Assembly (NCBI GenBank): GCA_016744395.1
Contig: JADGEK010000014.1
Coordinates: 8,546-66,209 of the forward strand
Length of the DNA stretch: 57,664 nucleotides
Source: Gammaproteobacteria bacterium
Lineage (GTDB): Bacteria; Pseudomonadota; Gammaproteobacteria; GRL18
Direction: 5' to 3'
Shown piece by piece: positions 29,031-38,193 of the stretch (position 1 is the stretch's first letter; each line of letters begins with the position of its first letter). Both the position numbers and the translations under genes were made by a program. The notes beneath the pieces are model-generated. The model had not been told where the DNA came from, searched no databases, and saw only the letters and a list, made by a program, of their open reading frames with translations.

Positions 29031-30073
29031 AATAATTTGGCTTTAATTCTGTAAACATCCATTACAATTTTTCTTGATGCTTCATATTCCAGATAAATTA
29101 ACCGGTCTGTATCCAGTACAATACCAGCATAATCATGTATACAGCTATCACACTTGTGATCTAAAATTCTTTGACGATAGTCTAGATTGTTTTTATTGAA
29201 AAATATGTCTTCGCCTTTGTTAACCCTTAAGCTACCAATTTTATTACTCTCTACAGCACAATAAAACAAGTTGCCACTACTATCAAGTGTGACTCCATCC
29301 TTTTTCCAGGAACAACCAGATAAGCGTCTTGGTTTGTCACTATTAAGCCAATAAAAGATTGAAAAATATTTAAATTTTTCTTCTGAATTAATAGCGTTTT
29401 GCATCTTGTAATGGAAGAATTCTTTAGCTGTTTGCTTATTTTTATTGTATTTAACAGAATAATTGTCGACCAGAAGATCACTTCCAATTCTCTTGTTTTC
29501 TATACCCAGTCGATATTTTATTTGAAGGTTATTGACCTTTGAGAATGAATCCAGTTCCATTAAATGATCAATATTTTGATCAACAACTGTACATCCAATA
29601 TCAAAACTATGACAATATATTTCCTGATTTTCAGTGATTTCATTAATAGTATAGAGCGTTTTGTGAAATACATTTTTGATACCTCGTACGCTATCGTGTA
29701 TGTTTCCTACACCATCTAATGATATTGAAATGTGAAAGCCTATTGCATTCTTTTTACACATCTGAAAAATTTGTCTGCAATGCTTTAGTAGCCGTTTTGA
29801 ATTAAACCCATGGCTGATAATATTAATAGTTTTTAGTGATGGTAATTTTAAAATTTGTTCTATATATTGAGGTAAATCCTTTACCAGACTGGGTTCTCCA
29901 CCGTTAATACCCACTGATTCTACTTCTTTGAACAACGGATCAAGCATGTGTTTAGAAAATTCTTCTAGTTTATAGTCATCGCTAAAATCCATATTCCAGA
30001 CATTGCACATAACACAACGTGAATTGCATTTTTTTGTGATGGGTAATTGTATAACCTTAGGGTAATTATTCAT
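29027..30073 (-). CDS. Radical SAM protein
   Basis: A 348-residue radical SAM enzyme with Cys16, Cys20 and Cys23 (CxxxCxxC in 'KKCNSRCVMCNVW') and 'VGINGGEPSLVKDLPQYI' as the SAM-binding segment. A C-terminal 'CDSCIHDYAG' plus 'GCSWKKDGVTLDSSGNLFYC' resembles a SPASM/twitch auxiliary-cluster domain. It overlaps the oxygenase gene upstream by 8 nt and the pyruvyltransferase-like gene downstream by 4 nt. This is the third radical SAM protein in the glycan region. Function unknown. Confidence 0.84.
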   Translation of the reverse strand: MNNYPKVIQLPITKKCNSRCVMCNVWNMDFSDDYKLEEFSKHMLDPLFKEVESVGINGGEPSLVKDLPQYIEQILKLPSLKTINIISHGFNSKRLLKHCRQIFQMCKKNAIGFHISISLDGVGNIHDSVRGIKNVFHKTLYTINEITENQEIYCHSFDIGCTVVDQNIDHLMELDSFSKVNNLQIKYRLGIENKRIGSDLLVDNYSVKYNKNKQTAKEFFHYKMQNAINSEEKFKYFSIFYWLNSDKPRRLSGCSWKKDGVTLDSSGNLFYCAVESNKIGSLRVNKGEDIFFNKNNLDYRQRILDHKCDSCIHDYAGIVLDTDRLIYLEYEASRKIVMDVYRIKAKLL

Positions 30074-30953
30074 TATTTTTGTAAAAATTAGAGATTAAAT
30101 CTACTTTTTTATAGTTTCCTGAATACTTAGATGGACCCTGCTTAAACCATAAATTACCGTATATCTGGTTTCTTTGATATTTCAAGTGATCATAGTGTAA
30201 TTTAACTGCATGCAGTGTATCAAAACTGGGTTTAAAGAGAATAATACTATTATTTATATTTGTTTCTTTTACAGTTTTACACCAATTCCAGGGGATCCAA
30301 CAAGTATCTACCTCTGTGTTGTATTGCCAAAAATCATAGAGGTATTTGCGTTTATCTTTTAATTTCATGATATGTGTATGTAGATGCTGTGCTTCCATTT
30401 CAGATGATGTATAAATATTGATCATGTAGGTCAGAGCCTTACCCCTGGTATCACAATGTGGACTGATTTCATAACCATGTAAGTTTTTTTGAATTGAAGT
30501 TTGGATATCTAGCAAGTTGGAATCCTGTAGATCGAATTTTTCCAACAAGCAATTCATAAAGTCTGAACTGGTAAAGAAATTCATGAGCTCTTGTATGAAT
30601 TCTGATCGATATTGCTTAAGTCTTAGCGTTAAACCATAACCTTCAATGATTTCTTTTCCATATCCTTCAATTAAATTTCTATCAAAAGTTTCTTCAGGAT
30701 GATTAATGTACTCGATGTATTTTTCTATTGAGGTAATACAGCCAGGGAAGAATTGTGCTTCATAGCCAATTGATGTTAAATCATCGATCAAAGCTTCAAT
30801 ATTATTAAATTCATCTCTAATGATTTGTTTATCTGAAATTATTTTTTCAAAGTGTTTTTTATTAAAGAAATTATTTATACTGATGTGCTTGAAGGGATAT
30901 TTATCAAAAGAATGATTGCTGATTTTGTCCAATAAATAATTAAAATCGCTCAT
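30066..30953 (-). CDS. 2-oxoglutarate/Fe(II) oxygenase-like protein
   Basis: A 295-residue protein with the facial-triad pattern of Fe(II)/2-oxoglutarate oxygenases: His166 and Asp168 in 'ISPHCDTRGK', and a distal His248 in 'SFDTLHAVKLHYDHLK'. The basic residues just after the distal His fit 2-oxoglutarate binding. It could hydroxylate a sugar, lipid or amino-acid side chain of the glycoconjugate. An 81-nt gap precedes it, the widest in this operon. Confidence 0.68.
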   Translation of the reverse strand: MSDFNYLLDKISNHSFDKYPFKHISINNFFNKKHFEKIISDKQIIRDEFNNIEALIDDLTSIGYEAQFFPGCITSIEKYIEYINHPEETFDRNLIEGYGKEIIEGYGLTLRLKQYRSEFIQELMNFFTSSDFMNCLLEKFDLQDSNLLDIQTSIQKNLHGYEISPHCDTRGKALTYMINIYTSSEMEAQHLHTHIMKLKDKRKYLYDFWQYNTEVDTCWIPWNWCKTVKETNINNSIILFKPSFDTLHAVKLHYDHLKYQRNQIYGNLWFKQGPSKYSGNYKKVDLISNFYKNNE

Positions 30954-31034
30954 TATCTTTCCTGTTTAATTGGGTTTATCAATGTATTAACTATATTAAG
31001 ACTGAATTTTAGATGGCTTCTTTATCTAATGCTA

Positions 31035-31889
31035 TTATTTTGGGTTAAAGAAATAATATTGTTGCCTATCATACTCAATATTGTAATTTAGAGTATTTTT
31101 TTCATGAAAAATAATCGGTTCTTCAATTATATTAATATTGAATTTATCTGTTTTTCCACAATGAACGCCACTGGAATCAAACCCAATATTTTTCACGAGC
31201 GTTTTTTTAGGTTTAAGCACATACATATTATTTTTAATTAAGTGAAAAACTACTTTATAATCACCAGCATCCAGTTGACCTTCGTAAATTCTTTTTAAAC
31301 CGAGATGTAGAGTAGGGTGAATATTTCTTATCTTTCTTGATAATGCATCATTGTCTAATTCAAGAAAGGCGTTGTTATTTTTAATGGCTGACATTGGGTT
31401 TCTATTTTTCCAGGTAGCCCAACCCCAACTATTAAAAAGAAAACTGATAAATAAATTCTGATGTTCATTTGAATCAAAGTTTATTGGCACATTAAAAGCA
31501 CTAATAGAAAATATGCGTTTATCATTCTCAAACTTTACAAGTGAATCATTAAGATATTTTAGAAAAAACTTTGACGTAATAATATCATCTTCCAGAAAAA
31601 TTGCTTTACCATATGTATTTAGTAAATAATTTAGACCTTCACGGCAATTATTAATCCGATCATTCGTTTTTCGTTCAACAATATTAATTTCTTTAAAACC
31701 AGAAATAGTTTTTAAAAAATTTCTCAGTTCATTTACTGTGGCTTCATCATCTTTTTGTGGTGCATCTGAAAAAATATACAGTACAGAGTCTTTAGCAAGG
31801 ATATTCTGTTTCAAAGCATGTATGGTTTGTTTTAGATGATGCAGTCTGTTGTAGGTACAGACTCCTATAGGAGCAAAATTATTATCCAT
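31035..31889 (-). CDS. Glycosyltransferase (GT-A, GNT-I-like)
   Basis: A 284-residue GT-A protein: 'APIGVCTYNRLHHLKQTI' at the N-terminus, 'YIFSDAPQKDDE' and the metal-binding 'AIFLEDDIITSKFFLKYL' near residue 100, then 'FNSWGWATWKNR'. This pattern is seen in GT2/GNT-I-type enzymes in LPS and flagellar glycan clusters. No membrane segment. It lies between a methyltransferase and an oxygenase gene. Confidence 0.8.
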   Translation of the reverse strand: MDNNFAPIGVCTYNRLHHLKQTIHALKQNILAKDSVLYIFSDAPQKDDEATVNELRNFLKTISGFKEINIVERKTNDRINNCREGLNYLLNTYGKAIFLEDDIITSKFFLKYLNDSLVKFENDKRIFSISAFNVPINFDSNEHQNLFISFLFNSWGWATWKNRNPMSAIKNNNAFLELDNDALSRKIRNIHPTLHLGLKRIYEGQLDAGDYKVVFHLIKNNMYVLKPKKTLVKNIGFDSSGVHCGKTDKFNINIIEEPIIFHEKNTLNYNIEYDRQQYYFFNPK

Positions 31890-31911
31890 GTTTTAAACAC
31901 TTATTGTTTTA

Positions 31912-32673
31912 TTATAATTGATGTTTAATGGCCTCTACATAAAAAGTTTGATTTTTACGGCTAAGCATATCAATATCATCGATAAAATCTGTTTCTGAGA
32001 TATTTTCTTTATGAAAACCAGATAGGATTAATAAATTATGAATTTTGATGTAATCCATTACTATTTTATGTTCACCAAATTCATAGACACCTCGATTAAT
32101 TAAATCCATATAACAGATTAATGATTCTGGTATTTCAAACTTGTCACTGAGTAATGACTTGATTTCATTTACTCTTGAAAAGTCTTTCTTATAATAATTT
32201 GTAAAAAGCTTTTCAAAAAATGGAATACCTAAACGTAATGTGCCCCCAGGTTCTAATATTCTAAAACAATCTTTTAGATGTTTTAATAATTCTTTATGCT
32301 CCAGGTGTTCAACGAAATGAGAACTATAGATATATTCAATGCTATTATCTGGAATATTGATATCATATCGGACATCAAGAAAGATATTTGCTGAATTATT
32401 GAGATCAATGTTTACAAAATCAAGTTTAATATCATTACCAGAGCCAAAATGAATTTTTTTTGATTCTTTCAGACAATTATGAAGTTGATTGTCATTATTA
32501 TATTTATGTAAAGAGCGTGTTTTTATATTAAATTTCAGACTGGAACATAGCTTTTCAATGGGTTCTATAGATTGATATTTGTTTTTTAAGGTTGCCTCTA
32601 TATTGTCAATCATATCTAAAATATTGAGTATATCAGCATCTTGTTTATGAACTTGTGTCATGTCATTTTTCAC
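31912..32673 (-). CDS. Class I SAM-dependent methyltransferase
   Basis: A 253-residue methyltransferase. The SAM region is 'KIHFGSGNDIKLDFVNIDL', with 'SIEYIYSSHFVEHLEHKELL' and 'CFRILEPGGTLRLGIP' as motif IV/post-IV. The N-terminal 60 residues are helical. It belongs to the Methyltransf_11-like group often found in sugar or polyketide clusters. The substrate is unknown. Confidence 0.82.
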   Translation of the reverse strand: MKNDMTQVHKQDADILNILDMIDNIEATLKNKYQSIEPIEKLCSSLKFNIKTRSLHKYNNDNQLHNCLKESKKIHFGSGNDIKLDFVNIDLNNSANIFLDVRYDINIPDNSIEYIYSSHFVEHLEHKELLKHLKDCFRILEPGGTLRLGIPFFEKLFTNYYKKDFSRVNEIKSLLSDKFEIPESLICYMDLINRGVYEFGEHKIVMDYIKIHNLLILSGFHKENISETDFIDDIDMLSRKNQTFYVEAIKHQL

Positions 32674-32688
32674 TGTTTAGTCCTGATT

Positions 32689-33393
32689 TCAGCATTGATT
32701 TTCATTGCGTGCTTTTTCTGCAATGACGTAGTATAAATGTCGGACTTTTTCATCCAATTCATCACTAATCTGACCAATCTTACTTATTTTTGCTGTTTTG
32801 ATGTTTGAAAATAGATTTTCAATATCTTTAGATGTATTTGCTACTCTTATAATAATGTCTTTCTTACATTGATGATCATTATTACTAATGATTGAATTTC
32901 CATTATCTAAGGTTTTAGAATTTTTTAGGATAAAATGATTTTCACCAACAAATGACGCAACAAATACACCACCATTCTTTAACAATCTAAAGGATTCATT
33001 CAAATTGTCAACTATAGTATCCTGCTGATTATTAATATAATAAAGTGAATTTACACCAACTACATAGTCAAAAGAGCTATTATCTAATGGTATATTATTT
33101 GATAAACATTGAATGAAATTATTTTTTGGAAATGCTTTGATCAATTTTTCAACTTGGGCTGAAGAAATTTCTGTACCAGAGGCACTTAGTCCCAACTGAT
33201 TAAAAAAATGAATATGTCGACCATTTCCACAACCAATATCTAATATCTTTTTATTCGTAAAATCATAATTTTTTAAAATTTTGCAGGGACGTTGCGATAA
33301 AAAAATACGCGCGATAAAGCTTTCGGGCACCAGTGGTTTTAGATTATTTTCATTTAAATAAAAATTGCCCCAGGATTCAGTATTTTTTTTCAT
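32689..33393 (-). CDS. Class I SAM-dependent methyltransferase
   Basis: A 234-residue methyltransferase with motif I 'KILDIGCGNGRHIHFFN', an acidic motif II ('GTEISSAQVEKL'), and 'FDYVVGVNSLYYINNQQ' followed by 'FRLLKNGGVFVASFVGE'. A typical small-molecule or glycan methyltransferase. The motifs are clear and the end of the protein is lower in conservation. Target unknown. Confidence 0.85.
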   Translation of the reverse strand: MKKNTESWGNFYLNENNLKPLVPESFIARIFLSQRPCKILKNYDFTNKKILDIGCGNGRHIHFFNQLGLSASGTEISSAQVEKLIKAFPKNNFIQCLSNNIPLDNSSFDYVVGVNSLYYINNQQDTIVDNLNESFRLLKNGGVFVASFVGENHFILKNSKTLDNGNSIISNNDHQCKKDIIIRVANTSKDIENLFSNIKTAKISKIGQISDELDEKVRHLYYVIAEKARNENQC

Positions 33394-33405
33394 AATAGAG
33401 ACACC

Positions 33406-34005
33406 TTAGTAAAAATAGGAAAAATTAAAGACTCTAATGTTTTTCAATTCTTCTGTTTGATAGCCAAGATGCATATGTGAGCGATTGATGTTAAACCATT
33501 CGTGATAGTAAGCTAAATCAAATATTAGTCCATCATCATTGATGCAGGTTATTTTGTTATCAAAACTATCCCATAAATATTCTATGACAAAAAAGCTTTG
33601 ATCTTTATTGAGTAAACTATTGATGTGGGATAAATCTTTGCCGTCATTACCTAATTCAGCAATATAATCTGCATGGATTAAAATAACTTCATGACTGAGG
33701 ATACTCTCTTTTAGAGAGAGGTTATTTTCTGATGTCAGTTTAAATACATCAGAAATATAATCCTGGTATCTTTTACGATCTTCATAGGGGGTTATATTAT
33801 ATTGATTTAGCTGAAAGAGGGGAGATGTCTTACCTCCTATTTCAAGGATACTGGACTTTGATAGGCCCTTTGACTCCAAAAAAAAGGATAAGTCTTTAGC
33901 AATATTAAAAAAATTGATGACAAATTTGTTTGGTATTAATCCATAACGGGTATGCTCATCAATTAGGGGGCATAATTCTTTATCATATTGAGGTGGTACT
34001 AACAT
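33406..34005 (-). CDS. Methyltransferase-like hypothetical protein
   Basis: I do not recognise a firm family. The segment 'SSILEIGGKTSPLFQLNQ' looks like a weak SAM motif I, but the later motifs are not clear. I chose the ATG at 34005, giving 199 residues and a 4-nt gap from the preceding gene. An in-frame TTG at 34029 would overlap that gene by 20 nt. It lies between an oxygenase and a methyltransferase gene and shares the operon's tight packing. Confidence 0.62.
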   Translation of the reverse strand: MLVPPQYDKELCPLIDEHTRYGLIPNKFVINFFNIAKDLSFFLESKGLSKSSILEIGGKTSPLFQLNQYNITPYEDRKRYQDYISDVFKLTSENNLSLKESILSHEVILIHADYIAELGNDGKDLSHINSLLNKDQSFFVIEYLWDSFDNKITCINDDGLIFDLAYYHEWFNINRSHMHLGYQTEELKNIRVFNFSYFY

Positions 34006-34009
34006 ATTT

Positions 34010-34720
34010 TTATTCTCTATTAATATCAAATAAAGGGTAAATAACTCTCAAAAAACCAAACGAAGAGAGAGTATTTACATCTGAGACTTCATGAGGTATA
34101 GAATAACGCCAATAAATTAGATCACCTTTATTTAACTTGATATCTTTACCAAAGATTTGATAGTGTGTTTTTTCTTCGTTCCATAGCTTAAAACCTCCTT
34201 CATCATAATCTTTTCCATAATCAGATAAAATTAACGTTGCCTGGATCCTTGTTGGATCAAAAGTATGATCGCCTGTTGGATCAGGACGATACTCCTGAAA
34301 AAAATCAGCATGTTGTTTAACCACCTTATCAGGAGAAATGGTCTTACACACACGGTATTGAAGTGCCATACCTGTTGATTCGTGTAGACCATAATATAGA
34401 GGATGTCCCTCAATTTGATTGCGCATCATTTGTATCAAGTAAGAGCTTTCATGGAGAGCTTCATCAATTGGTCTATTCCAAATTTGTGTACAATAAGAAA
34501 AATCATCCATGGTCGGTTTATTGTATACGTATTTGGGTGATCCTGGTTTAATATGAGTATTTTTAATAAACTCATGAAAGTTATGGGAAATATTTGTTTG
34601 CCAATTCTTTCTAATTAATTCTGTTCGTTTTGTATCTAGGAAATTCTTTACAATATAATATCCAGGTGATGAATAAATATTTTTTTTAATGATAGAAAGC
34701 TCATTTGTATTAAATAACAT
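34010..34720 (-). CDS. Fe(II)/2-oxoglutarate oxygenase-like protein
   Basis: A 236-residue protein with a clear facial triad: His137 and Asp139 in 'VVKQHADFFQEY', His210 in 'YWRYSIPHEVSDV', and an Arg 15 residues later that could bind 2-oxoglutarate. 'LILSDYGKDYDEGGFKLW' between them is typical of this fold. Likely hydroxylation of a glycan or its carrier; substrate unknown. Tightly packed with both neighbours. Confidence 0.74.
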   Translation of the reverse strand: MLFNTNELSIIKKNIYSSPGYYIVKNFLDTKRTELIRKNWQTNISHNFHEFIKNTHIKPGSPKYVYNKPTMDDFSYCTQIWNRPIDEALHESSYLIQMMRNQIEGHPLYYGLHESTGMALQYRVCKTISPDKVVKQHADFFQEYRPDPTGDHTFDPTRIQATLILSDYGKDYDEGGFKLWNEEKTHYQIFGKDIKLNKGDLIYWRYSIPHEVSDVNTLSSFGFLRVIYPLFDINRE

Positions 34721-34730
34721 TTTTGCCTCA

Positions 34731-35468
34731 TTAACTTTTAATAATAATCGCTTGACCTGTTGGTAACTCTAATATGTTTTGCTTGCGTTCTTGTAACCAT
34801 GGAAGTTCATGCTGCATTTGTGCTTTGTGAGAAGAAAGACCAAAATCATCGAGAACAATAACTCCCCCGACAGAAATTTTGTCCCATAAGTGGTTAAGTG
34901 CAGCAATTTCAGCTTGATATGAATTCATGTCAAGATGTAAAAATGCCACTTTTTTTAGCTGTGCTTTTATAAGTGAATGAGGCACAATACCTTGTTTTAT
35001 TATTACATTCTCAAATCCCTTAAATCTGAATTTAATAAAATCATAAAGTCCAGTTTTATTGTGCTCTGCTTTATTTATTGGTGATAAATGTGATTGCTTT
35101 TGATCGATTCCTTCAAAAGTATCAAATAAATAGTAATTTCTATCAGATATTGTTTCTTGTAAATATTTGAGTAAGAAATAGGATTTAAAACCTCTGAATA
35201 CACCACACTCAATAAAGTCACCTTTAACTCCCAGTGCCATTTTACTCGCCCATACAAGATTATGCATTCTCCATGCCATGCCTTGATATACTTCAGAAGT
35301 TGCAGTTGCATTTAAGATTTTGTAAAAGTGTTCATCTTCAAAAAAATGCATATTTTTGTTGGCGATCATCATTTCATCACCAATAAAAAAATTGTCACAT
35401 TGAGAGGAAATAAAATCAACCGAGTTCTTAAGTTTTTTTTGTATAAAAATATTTTTGGCTTTAATCAT
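34731..35468 (-). CDS. TylF/MycF-type O-methyltransferase
   Basis: A 245-residue macrocin/mycinamicin O-methyltransferase family protein. 'DFIECGVFRGFKSYFLLKYL' is the SAM-binding block; 'LFDTFEGIDQKQS' and 'VAFLHLDMNSYQAEIAALN' carry the metal and SAM acidic residues; 'GGVIVLDDFG' follows. Members O-methylate deoxysugars, which fits the deoxysugar pathway at 12-16 kb. One nt separates it from the sulfotransferase stop. Confidence 0.87.
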   Translation of the reverse strand: MIKAKNIFIQKKLKNSVDFISSQCDNFFIGDEMMIANKNMHFFEDEHFYKILNATATSEVYQGMAWRMHNLVWASKMALGVKGDFIECGVFRGFKSYFLLKYLQETISDRNYYLFDTFEGIDQKQSHLSPINKAEHNKTGLYDFIKFRFKGFENVIIKQGIVPHSLIKAQLKKVAFLHLDMNSYQAEIAALNHLWDKISVGGVIVLDDFGLSSHKAQMQHELPWLQERKQNILELPTGQAIIIKS

Positions 35469-36449
35469 TTAATATCTCTGTTTAGAAAGTTCAATTATTT
35501 GATCTAAATCAATAATATATTGTTCAATTATCGGGTGGTCAGTTCTTTCTTTTAATTGTTGTTTTAAATCATTTTGTATCTGAGTATATGCTTCAATAAG
35601 ACTAAAATCTATCATTTGAATGCATGAAGGATCAGTTTCTTTTCCTTCTGGAATTTTCTCTTTTCGAATTTTCCTTTTTTTTGATGTACTGTATTTTTTA
35701 TCATTATCAATGTCAAAAAAGGCCCTGTGCTTTTCTATTCGATCAAAAAAAGAGTGGTCATCTTTAAATTTATAATTATTCTTATAAATATGTGTAATAT
35801 CTGAATCGCTGATTGAGCGATTTAATTGAGGTGTTTGTTTTAATTGAATATTGAGAAATTGATTTAAGTTATAGAGGAAATTATCTTCTAAAAATAAGAC
35901 GTTTAATTGACTATTTTGAAATAAAGAATGAAAGTGGCTGCTAAAACGATGAATTAATAAGTCTTTGAAAAAAGAAATATCTTTGTAGGTGTAAATGTCT
36001 TGCAAAAAATTTACAAAACTAATAGATGAACCTAATAATACCCATTCCTTATACAGAGATTTTAGTAAGATTAATGGATGTTTATAAATGAAAAGATACT
36101 CTGTATTACTTGGAAATATTGAACCAATAAATTTTAATTTAAGATGGGTGGGGAGATCCCAGGGTAAAAATCTTAATGAAATACTTTCAGATGAAAAAAT
36201 AATTGTCTCTTTTTTTGAATGAGAAATATATGAATGTATTAAGTCTTTATAAAAGACTTCTTCATCACATGTAAATCTCAAATTATTATCAAATAATCTG
36301 GCAAACTCCTTATTTGAATAATAAAATTCCTTAGCATCAGGAATGAAGCCAACATAGTCAATAGTGTTTTGGCTTGATAAAGCAAGTTGAAGAGAAGTAC
36401 TTGCACATTTTGGTAAGCCAAGGTGTAGGATGACACGTTTTTTTTTCAT
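35469..36449 (-). CDS. Sulfotransferase-family protein
   Basis: A 326-residue protein with an N-terminal 5'-phosphosulfate loop: 'ILHLGLPKCASTSLQLAL' (PKCASTS at residues 13-19), and a later 'YLFIYKHPLILLKSLYKEW' that fits the 3'-phosphate-binding segment. This is the PAPS-binding pattern of sulfotransferases. The middle and C-terminus are AT-rich and diverged. If active it would sulfate a sugar of the glycan. The family call rests mainly on the two motifs. Confidence 0.72.
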   Translation of the reverse strand: MKKKRVILHLGLPKCASTSLQLALSSQNTIDYVGFIPDAKEFYYSNKEFARLFDNNLRFTCDEEVFYKDLIHSYISHSKKETIIFSSESISLRFLPWDLPTHLKLKFIGSIFPSNTEYLFIYKHPLILLKSLYKEWVLLGSSISFVNFLQDIYTYKDISFFKDLLIHRFSSHFHSLFQNSQLNVLFLEDNFLYNLNQFLNIQLKQTPQLNRSISDSDITHIYKNNYKFKDDHSFFDRIEKHRAFFDIDNDKKYSTSKKRKIRKEKIPEGKETDPSCIQMIDFSLIEAYTQIQNDLKQQLKERTDHPIIEQYIIDLDQIIELSKQRY

Positions 36450-36452
36450 TCT

Positions 36453-37385
36453 TTAAGCTTGCTTATAGGGGGGGAAGAATGAGTCAAACCATTCATTTGA
36501 AAAATTTCTATTGGCCAGTTTCACTGCAGTGTCACAATTCAGTACTCCCTTAATGATCTGACATCGATGCTCTTGAGTCCCAAGTCTTAGTTTAAATTGA
36601 GCCAGATTATCATTTTCACTAATTCCACCTCCTAGAAATAATCTTCTAAAACCTTTTTGTTTAAAATACTTCATTGCCTCCCAAATAAGAAGCCTTATGC
36701 TGTCACTCATTTCAAGGCTATTAGCCCCATATAAGTAATCGACATCATTATTCTGATTAAATCCAAAGAAACCACCAGATAAAAATGTGTCATTTTTTCT
36801 TAATTCAAGGTATTTGATTCCACTAAGTTTAGAAAAACCAGAAAATTGTTCAGGACTGAAAAGATAATTGTTTGAAAATGAATTTGTAACTGAGATTCTA
36901 TGATAGTTTAAATGAAACTCACTACTGACTATATCCTCAGATATTGTGTAACATGTTGATTTAATAGCCTTATTAAGCCTTTGTCGAGCATCTCTTTTTT
37001 TGTTTTTTCTCAGTTCATCCAATGAGAGGGTTAGGTTAAAAAAATAGTTGGTACGATAGTGTTCAGTGTTAATCAAAGGTGAGCTTGAGTGATTAATACT
37101 ATTCTTAGTTTGAACATAACAACAAATGGCACTGGTTTTCCTTAATCCCTGATATATTTTATGCAGTTCAACCTCATTCAAATAATTTAAAGATTCCTGA
37201 AAATTGATAGGGGTAATTAAATCAAAGTGACTTGTATTAGAGATGAAGCTTTTTATTAAGGGGATAGATGTTTCACTTGAATCAATATTTAAAAACAAGT
37301 AGTCCTTAATTCCGAGTAAGTCTAAATACTCAGGGCTGGCCTGGTAAGTAGCATATTTAGGCTTAGTGAGGGTTATTAGTGCCAT
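36453..37385 (-). CDS. GNAT/FemAB-like acyltransferase
   Basis: A roughly 310-residue protein of the GNAT superfamily, FemAB-like: 'GIKYLELRKNDTFLSGGFFGFN', then 'LLIWEAMKYFKQKGFRRLFLGGG' and 'QFKLRLGTQEH' towards the C-terminus. Enzymes of this type acylate an amino group of a sugar or peptide with an acyl-CoA or aminoacyl-tRNA. It fits an aminosugar made by the nearby DegT aminotransferase. The ATG at 37385 has an AAGAAG 6 nt ahead; the ATG at 37391 overlaps the upstream gene more. Confidence 0.66.
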   Translation of the reverse strand: MALITLTKPKYATYQASPEYLDLLGIKDYLFLNIDSSETSIPLIKSFISNTSHFDLITPINFQESLNYLNEVELHKIYQGLRKTSAICCYVQTKNSINHSSSPLINTEHYRTNYFFNLTLSLDELRKNKKRDARQRLNKAIKSTCYTISEDIVSSEFHLNYHRISVTNSFSNNYLFSPEQFSGFSKLSGIKYLELRKNDTFLSGGFFGFNQNNDVDYLYGANSLEMSDSIRLLIWEAMKYFKQKGFRRLFLGGGISENDNLAQFKLRLGTQEHRCQIIKGVLNCDTAVKLANRNFSNEWFDSFFPPYKQA

Positions 37386-38175
37386 GTTCATCTTCTTGGT
37401 TGCGCTTATAAAATCTCTTTTCTTCAGGTTTGTAAAATTCCTGAATGGTCTCAGGTATTATTGCATTATAGCCAAGGGTTTGTTTGAGTTCTTCCGAAAT
37501 GGTATGTTGAAAATCTAAGCCAAAAGCTCTAGGATAGTTTAAAGCTTGTTTAATAAAAGGGCGTGTAAATAAAGGCGTTATAATTTCGACTGCTTTGTCC
37601 GTTTTATTTACGCCAGCAGCATGCCATATATTAGCATCAAAAATTAGTACATCGCCTTTTTTTGCCGTGGCTCGGACGGCATTATTAAAAAAATATTCTT
37701 TATCAGGATTGATTGTTTCTTTATGGCTCCCTGATAACATCCAGGTTGCACCAGATTCTTCTGTTGCATCATCTAAAACGATGAGTGTATTGAGCATTAA
37801 ACGCTGTCCAAAGGTGAAAGTATAAAACTCTCTATGAATTCTTTGAGTATAAACGTATTCACTCTTAGGCATTTTTGATGAGGCACCCATGGTGTATAAA
37901 ATGTATTTTCCACCAAAATAATACTCAATGAACTTATGTAAAGGATTTGGATCGATCAGTTTTAACATATCTGGGCACATTAAGATGGTATGATGAGTTG
38001 CATTTTTTGTACCATCGCTGATGCCTGCATCTTCTTGTATTCCAGTGAATTTATTTTTTACCTTCTCATATTCTTGTTTTACTCCATCAATTTGCTCACA
38101 AGAATACACATTTTCCACTTTAATAAATCCATTATTATCAAGCTCCTCTAACATTTTTTCAAAATTTAAATTCAT
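37363..38175 (-). CDS. Phytanoyl-CoA dioxygenase (PhyH)-family protein
   Basis: A 270-residue Fe(II)/2-oxoglutarate oxygenase of the PhyH family. The metal pair is His114 and Glu116 in 'QRIHREFYTF' (His-x-Glu instead of His-x-Asp) and the distal His185 in 'DANIWHAAGVN'. 'VLDDATEESGATWMLSGSHK' is the conserved block between them. It probably hydroxylates a substrate of the glycan pathway; no specific substrate can be read. Confidence 0.8.
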   Translation of the reverse strand: MNLNFEKMLEELDNNGFIKVENVYSCEQIDGVKQEYEKVKNKFTGIQEDAGISDGTKNATHHTILMCPDMLKLIDPNPLHKFIEYYFGGKYILYTMGASSKMPKSEYVYTQRIHREFYTFTFGQRLMLNTLIVLDDATEESGATWMLSGSHKETINPDKEYFFNNAVRATAKKGDVLIFDANIWHAAGVNKTDKAVEIITPLFTRPFIKQALNYPRAFGLDFQHTISEELKQTLGYNAIIPETIQEFYKPEEKRFYKRNQEDEHGTNNPH

Positions 38176-38193
38176 ATTGTTAATTTCCTGATG

